Assembly (NCBI GenBank): GCA_947629615.1
Contig: CANRER010000014.1
Coordinates: forward strand, 1-17,222
DNA length: 17,222 bases
Direction of reading: 5' to 3'
Source: an uncultured Clostridia bacterium
Lineage (GTDB): Bacteria > Bacillota > Clostridia > UMGS1883
Of the stretch, positions 13,364-17,222 are shown piece by piece (the stretch's first letter is position 1; every line of letters begins with the position of its first letter). Below the pieces are notes generated by a model. The model ran no database searches and was not told the origin of the DNA. It saw only the letters and a program-made list of their open reading frames with translations. Position numbers and translations under genes: made by a program.

Positions 13364-16009
13364 ATGAAAAAGCTATTGGCAGCGGCGCTGGCTCTTTCAA
13401 TGGGGCTGGGCCTTACGCCCGCCTTCGCGGCGGAAAGCTCGGACGCGAAGGTTTTTGCAGACTGGAAATTCGGCAGGGAAAATATCGTCGAGGGGACCTC
13501 GCTTGCCGACGGCTCGCTTCGGATAAACGACGCCAGCGGCAACGGGAACACTCTGGAGCTGAACGTTTACGGCGGCAGCGCGGCGGAGCTTGTGAGCTTT
13601 TGCGACGACGGGCTGCTCCCCGGGCAGGGCAGCGTTGAGCTGAAAAGCGAAAACAGCGACGACAAAGACGCCCGCGCCGTTAAGGGCGTCGATTTCACCA
13701 CCGTAAACGGCGCCCCGATAAATAAGGAAACCTTCAGAAACGGCTATACCATCGAGATAATCTATAAAATGCCCGACGACTGGAACAATACCGACCGCTG
13801 GACGAGTCTGCTTTCCCGCGTGGGGAAGTCGGAGCAGACCGACAGCGATTATTACAAAGACGGCATAGAGGCCTCGAGCCTTATCAGCGTGTCCAACTGC
13901 AAGGAGATACAGTTCATACCCGTCAACGCCGCCAACGACAAAAGCCCCGGCTCGGTGTGGAGCGTCGCTATGGATAAGGGCGAAAACTGGTACAGTATCG
14001 TTCTGACCTGCGACGGCACGAATATCCGCACCTACGTCAACGGCGCGGCGTCGTTCCGCGACTACGAGGGCGGCGGTATGCAGGGCCTTTACGCCGACCC
14101 GACGGACGGCCGCTTTCGCATAGGCGCGCGCGTCAGGGATAACACAACGCCCTACCGTTTCACCCGAGGCTTTATTCAGGAGATAAAGATAAGCGAGGGC
14201 GCGCTCCCCCGCGAAAAGTGGCTTGTGCCAAACCCCGAGGACTACGTGGGCGAATACGGCAGCAACGATGACTTTGCCAAAACTCCCGAGGACCGCTATA
14301 ACTTCGTTTTCCTGCCCGACGTGCAGAACGCCGTCGAGTTCATGCCCGACGTGCTTTATAAGGCTATGGACTGGATGGTCGAAAACAAGGATTTCGCCAA
14401 CATCAGCGCGGTGCTCGGCCTCGGCGACAACGTGAACGCCCGTTGGGAAGAGCCGCAGTGGGCGAACGTCACCCAAGCCACCGACATACTGCTTAATGGC
14501 GGCGTGAAGCTTTTGATGATGCCCGGCAACCACGACAGCGACAACAAGGACACCGAGGACGCGTACTGGTACTACAAGCGCGAGTACGGCGTGGGCAGCG
14601 ATTATCTTAAGGCGGCGGACTATGTTGTCAACGATTCGCCCTCGGGCATAAGCTCGTATATGAAGGTGAAGGCCGGCAGCTATACGTATCTTCTCGTGGC
14701 CGTGGGAATGTATACCTACGGCAGAGATGAGGCTTGGCTTAGGCAGCTTCTCACGGAAAACGCCGCCTTGCCGACCATACTCATCAGCCACGACCTTCAG
14801 AATTGCAGCGACACCGTGCCTAACGACATCAAGCTCAGCGACAAGGGCAGGGACATCTGGAACATTGTCAAGGAATACGACAACGTGTTCATGATGGTGG
14901 GCGGCCACAGCCACGGCTACGGCAGCGAAACGCTCACGAACAACTACGGCCACGACGTTTTCAGCGTGCTGGCCGACTACCAGTTCTCCTACAACGGGGG
15001 CAACGCTCTGTTCAAGTTTGCCGAATTTGACGAAAAGGGCGACAAAATACACATTACCACCTTTTCGCCCTACGTTCAGACCCTCGCTCCCGAGGAGCGC
15101 ACCTTCTTCGACGTGACCTATATGACGGGCAAGGGCCATGACGACACACTTAATATTGACTTTTCCGAACGCTTCGCCTTCGCGGCCAAAAAAACCGAAT
15201 ACGGCGAAAACCTTATCGAAAATTACGGCTTTGAGGAAAACACCGACGGCTGGACCTACAACGCCAACGGCAGCTTGGGCGCGATAAAGGGCTGGGAGCG
15301 CACGAATGAGAACGCCCACGAGGGCAGCTGGGCCCTTAAGCAGGTTGCAACGACGAACGCCGGCAACGGCGGCGACAACAACCTCGGCGTATTCTTCCCC
15401 ATCGAGGGCGGCAAAAAGTATAAGCTGACCTATTGGGAGTACTCCTCCGCCGACGCGCCCTCGGGCTACGGACGTATGCACGTGGCGGCCGCCGTTTCGG
15501 AGCGGGGCGCTCTCAACAATACCGGCCTCCAGCTCATGGACTGCGGCGGTTGGAGCTCGTGGGTAAACGGCGACGGCGACCCCCATCGCGACCCGGCCTA
15601 TCATAAGGGCTGGTCAGAGCGCAGCTATGTTTTCGACACCGCCGCTCACCCCGAGGCCAAGTATATCCTGCTCGGCTATGCGTGGGGCGACAGCGGTTTC
15701 CTCATCGACGATTTCAGCCTTGTTGAAGTTACCGAAAGCGCACCGGTGACAATAATGAACGTCACCGCTTCTCCCGCCGAGAACGGGGCCGACGTCTGGA
15801 GCCTTATAATGAACCCCGTCCCGGATATGTACTACGTGGCGGCGGGCTATGACGCGAACGGCAGGCTCGCGGGCGCGGCCTTCAAAAAGTACGACGGCGA
15901 CGGCTCTATCCATGTCGGCGGCAGGAACATCGCGAGCGTGAAGGTTTTCCTTTGGAATGATCTGCGCTCCATGCTGTGCCTGTGTGAACCCTACTCGGCA
16001 GCATTGTAG
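13364..16009 (+). CDS. Secreted LamG-metallophosphoesterase multidomain protein
   Basis: An exported protein of 881 residues. Residues 1-22 form a signal peptide (MKKLLAAALALSMG..., likely cleavage after AFA). Residues about 28-285 look like a LamG/concanavalin-type sandwich. Residues about 310-575 form a calcineurin-like metallophosphoesterase: LPDVQ (D319, Q321), GLGDN (D355, N356), PGNHD (388-391), ISHD (His476) and GGHSHG (His515, His517). Residues about 615-790 resemble a carbohydrate-binding jelly roll (NLIENYGFEENTDGW at the start, LLGYAWGDSGFLIDDF at the end), and the last 85 form a small domain ending KVFLWNDLRSM, seen on other clostridial surface proteins. No cell-wall anchor is visible. 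GGAGG precedes the ATG, 16 bases after pyrG, so the two are likely co-transcribed. The substrate is unknown; a phosphomonoester or phosphodiester outside the cell is likely. Confidence 0.9.
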   Translation: MKKLLAAALALSMGLGLTPAFAAESSDAKVFADWKFGRENIVEGTSLADGSLRINDASGNGNTLELNVYGGSAAELVSFCDDGLLPGQGSVELKSENSDDKDARAVKGVDFTTVNGAPINKETFRNGYTIEIIYKMPDDWNNTDRWTSLLSRVGKSEQTDSDYYKDGIEASSLISVSNCKEIQFIPVNAANDKSPGSVWSVAMDKGENWYSIVLTCDGTNIRTYVNGAASFRDYEGGGMQGLYADPTDGRFRIGARVRDNTTPYRFTRGFIQEIKISEGALPREKWLVPNPEDYVGEYGSNDDFAKTPEDRYNFVFLPDVQNAVEFMPDVLYKAMDWMVENKDFANISAVLGLGDNVNARWEEPQWANVTQATDILLNGGVKLLMMPGNHDSDNKDTEDAYWYYKREYGVGSDYLKAADYVVNDSPSGISSYMKVKAGSYTYLLVAVGMYTYGRDEAWLRQLLTENAALPTILISHDLQNCSDTVPNDIKLSDKGRDIWNIVKEYDNVFMMVGGHSHGYGSETLTNNYGHDVFSVLADYQFSYNGGNALFKFAEFDEKGDKIHITTFSPYVQTLAPEERTFFDVTYMTGKGHDDTLNIDFSERFAFAAKKTEYGENLIENYGFEENTDGWTYNANGSLGAIKGWERTNENAHEGSWALKQVATTNAGNGGDNNLGVFFPIEGGKKYKLTYWEYSSADAPSGYGRMHVAAAVSERGALNNTGLQLMDCGGWSSWVNGDGDPHRDPAYHKGWSERSYVFDTAAHPEAKYILLGYAWGDSGFLIDDFSLVEVTESAPVTIMNVTASPAENGADVWSLIMNPVPDMYYVAAGYDANGRLAGAAFKKYDGDGSIHVGGRNIASVKVFLWNDLRSMLCLCEPYSAAL

Positions 16010-16041
16010 GAGCCGCGTTTCAGCTTCACATACCTATATTA

Positions 16042-16070
16042 AAAAGGAGGCCTCGGCCTCCTTTTATGTT
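16042..16070 (+). terminator. Rho-independent terminator after the pyrG operon
   Basis: AAAAGGAGGCC (16042-16052) pairs with GGCCTCCTTTT (16055-16065) around a 2-base centre and is followed by a T-rich tail. It lies 33 bases after the phosphoesterase stop codon. Confidence 0.8.
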
Positions 16071-16127
16071 ATATTATTATTGTGCTGTGTGGGCTTCGCG
16101 CCTTGCGCCTCATCAGTCATATGGGGC

Positions 16128-16144
16128 AAGTACAATTCCCGCAC
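16128..16144 (+). repeat. 17-bp direct repeat, copy 1
   Basis: AAGTACAATTCCCGCAC occurs here and again at 16321-16337. Both copies are followed six bases later by TTGC, so the similarity extends somewhat beyond the exact match. They flank the palindromic element between them. Nothing else in 16070-16149 looks like a gene. Confidence 0.75.
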
Positions 16145-16149
16145 ACAGT

Positions 16150-16279
16150 CTTGCCTTCTCCTTGGGGAGAAGGTGGCGCGAGCGGAGTGAGCGACGGATG
16201 AGGGGTGCTGTGCGCCGCCGATAGTAAACCCCCTCATCAGTCGGCTTCGCCGACAGCTTCCCCCCGAGGGGAAGCCAAG
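16150..16279. mobile_element. Palindromic MITE-like dispersed repeat
   Basis: The two ends are imperfect inverted repeats: the 24 bases at 16150-16173 match the reverse complement of 16256-16279 at 19 of 24 positions. Each end folds by itself: CCTTCTCC-TTGG-GGAGAAGG (16154-16173) on the left and GCTTCCCC-CCGA-GGGGAAGC (16256-16275) on the right. Inside, GTCGGC-TTC-GCCGAC (16240-16254) forms a further hairpin, and GATGAGGGG pairs with CCCCTCATC. No protein is encoded. Elements of this look are, from memory, common in gut Clostridia genomes; that was not checked. Confidence 0.65.
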
Positions 16280-16320
16280 GGCTGTTGTGCGTAATTTTCA
16301 TTATGCAAAGACGGTGCAAA

Positions 16321-16337
16321 AAGTACAATTCCCGCAC
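16321..16337 (+). repeat. 17-bp direct repeat, copy 2
   Basis: Exact second copy of AAGTACAATTCCCGCAC, 193 bases after the first. It is followed by a TTGC like that at the left edge of the palindromic element, which suggests it is the broken start of another copy. It lies 28 bases before the stop codon of the convergent lipoprotein gene. Confidence 0.75.
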
Positions 16338-16365
16338 GTATCCTTGCAAAGCGCACTCGCGCCGA

Positions 16366-16998
16366 TTATTTCACCCTCACTATCATTTCCGCGCTTACGC
16401 CGTTAGGGGCGGAGGCGGTCAGCGTTGTTTTGCCTCGGCCCACGCCTATGAGGGAGGAGCCCTCAACCCGGGCCACCGAGCCGTCGGCGGTTTTAAGCGT
16501 TATTTTATCGGCGCTTTCGGCGGGAGTTTTGGCTATTTTCAGCTCGTATGTCCGCCCGGCGGAAATCGTCACGTCCTCCGAGCCGCCGCCCACGATGGAC
16601 AGCGAAACGGCGGTGACGTCGCTTTCGCCGCTGATAAGGGCCGCGTCGGCCTCGCCCGAAGCCGTCAGCGAGGAAACGATGTTCCCGCTTTCGTCCACGT
16701 ACCGCGCCACGCCGTTGCCGACAACGACGGCAACGTTGTCATAGCCGCTCTCGCCGCTCACGTTGATGACGGTTATTCCGTTGCCAAGTGCCTTTACCAC
16801 GCCCTCGCCGTCCACCGACGCGATGTTCGGATCCATTGAAACGTAGCTCAGCTCGCCGCCCTTGGGCGCACTGACGCGGAGCGTATGCTCCTGCCCGAGC
16901 GAAAGGCGAAGCGTGTCGTCCTTTATATTTACTCCGCCGCCGCAGCCGCCCAACAGGAGCGCCGCTATCAGCGGCAAAGCCGTCGTTTTGATGCGCAA
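16366..16998 (-). CDS. Lipoprotein with bacterial Ig-like (Big2-type) domains
   Basis: A lipoprotein of about 210 residues. The signal MRIKTTALPLIAALLLGGC has a lipobox (LLGGC, Cys19), so it should be lipid-anchored outside the membrane. The first Big2-like domain (about 25-90) shows SYVSMDPNIASVDGEGVVKA, followed by LGNGITVINV. A second, at about 140-208, shows KITLKTADGSVARVEGSSLI and GKTTLTASAPNGV. Such domains are structural or adhesive. The start is a TTG at 16998, chosen because AAGAGGTG ends six bases before it; a GTG at 17007 would add three residues but overlaps that ribosome binding site. It is co-oriented with the following partial gene, 30 bases apart, with similar C-terminal sequence. 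No enzymatic motif is seen. Confidence 0.8.
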   Translation of the reverse strand: MRIKTTALPLIAALLLGGCGGGVNIKDDTLRLSLGQEHTLRVSAPKGGELSYVSMDPNIASVDGEGVVKALGNGITVINVSGESGYDNVAVVVGNGVARYVDESGNIVSSLTASGEADAALISGESDVTAVSLSIVGGGSEDVTISAGRTYELKIAKTPAESADKITLKTADGSVARVEGSSLIGVGRGKTTLTASAPNGVSAEMIVRVK

Positions 16999-17028
16999 GA
17001 CAAACACCTCTTGACAAAAACTGGGAAA

Positions 17029-17222
17029 CTACCTCACGAATATCTTGAACGTATCCTCAACGCCGTTGGGCGCGGTGACGGTTATCGTCACGCTGCCCTT
17101 CGCCTTGGGATATACGGTGCCGTCGCTGTCAACCTCGGCCACGGACGGGTCGGACGAAACGTAATCCAGCGGGTCGTCGCAGTCCGCGAGGATGCTTGCC
17201 GGTTTGGACGCGAGCGCACGGG
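17029..17222 (-). CDS. C-terminal part of an Ig-like (Big2-type) domain protein
   Basis: Only the last 63 residues lie in the window; the gene continues past the right edge. They read as one Big2-like unit: LDYVSSDPSVAEVDSDGTVY, then KAKGSVTITVTAPNGVEDTF, then a short end with a TAG stop. The SSDPSVAEVDxDGTV pattern and the APNGV motif match the neighbouring lipoprotein, so the two are probably paralogs in one operon. Whether this one is a lipoprotein or a larger surface protein cannot be told. Confidence 0.75.
   Translation of the reverse strand, partial: RALASKPASILADCDDPLDYVSSDPSVAEVDSDGTVYPKAKGSVTITVTAPNGVEDTFKIFVR

Noticed and set aside
11560..13551. Long open frame antisense to pyrG (663 codons)
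   Set aside because: It mirrors the codon bias of a G+C-rich pyrG, has no recognisable domain, and pyrG on the other strand is unambiguous.
14318..14326. Metallophosphoesterase first motif reads DVQ, not DxH
   Set aside because: As far as I recall, D-x-Q is common in the LamG-linked secreted subfamily (LPDTQ-type), and all other metal ligands are present, so it does not indicate an inactive enzyme.
13397..15604. Long open frame antisense to the phosphoesterase gene (735 codons)
   Set aside because: It is the complement of a clearly coding G+C-rich gene; no motif or ribosome binding site supports it.
1..17222. CRISPR array, tRNA or rRNA genes
   Set aside because: No regularly spaced repeats and no cloverleaf or rRNA-like sequence were found on either strand.

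Overview
The window looks like chromosomal DNA of a Bacillota bacterium, probably an anaerobic, gut-type member of class Clostridia. The reasons are strong GGAGG-type ribosome binding sites, tight operons, a moderately high G+C content, an Lrp-type regulator coupled to an aminotransferase, clostridial-style secreted proteins, and an archaeal-type PurO in a bacterial purine cluster. The species cannot be named from the sequence alone.

Layout: positions 1-243 hold the decayed right end of an IS3/IS150-family insertion sequence. Positions 272-9803 are one long leftward gene run: glmS, purE, purM, a RAYT (REP-associated transposase), purN, purO, a secreted metallopeptidase, a formyltransferase-only purH, and purD. 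A good promoter (TTGCGT-17 bp-TATAAT) lies just upstream of glmS, and most gaps are under 40 bp. From 9984 rightward come an Lrp/AsnC regulator with an aminotransferase (4-base overlap), then pyrG with its own promoter, followed by a large secreted LamG-metallophosphoesterase and a hairpin terminator. Positions 16090-16350 contain a dispersed-repeat island. The right end (16366-17222, leftward) carries a lipoprotein and the tail of a second protein, both with bacterial Ig-like domains.

How the genes fit together: the pur genes cover GAR synthesis (PurD), GAR formylation (PurN), AIR ring closure (PurM), N5-CAIR mutation (PurE), AICAR formylation (PurH domain only) and IMP ring closure (PurO). 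PurF, PurL, PurC, PurB and PurK are not here. PyrG makes CTP and GlmS makes glucosamine-6-phosphate; both use glutamine as nitrogen donor. The unusual points are the bifunctional PurH replaced by a stand-alone formyltransferase plus an archaeal-type cyclohydrolase, a secreted zinc peptidase translationally coupled to purO, and a RAYT gene that carries a GTAG-headed REP palindrome inside its own coding sequence, with a matching inverted copy upstream of its start.
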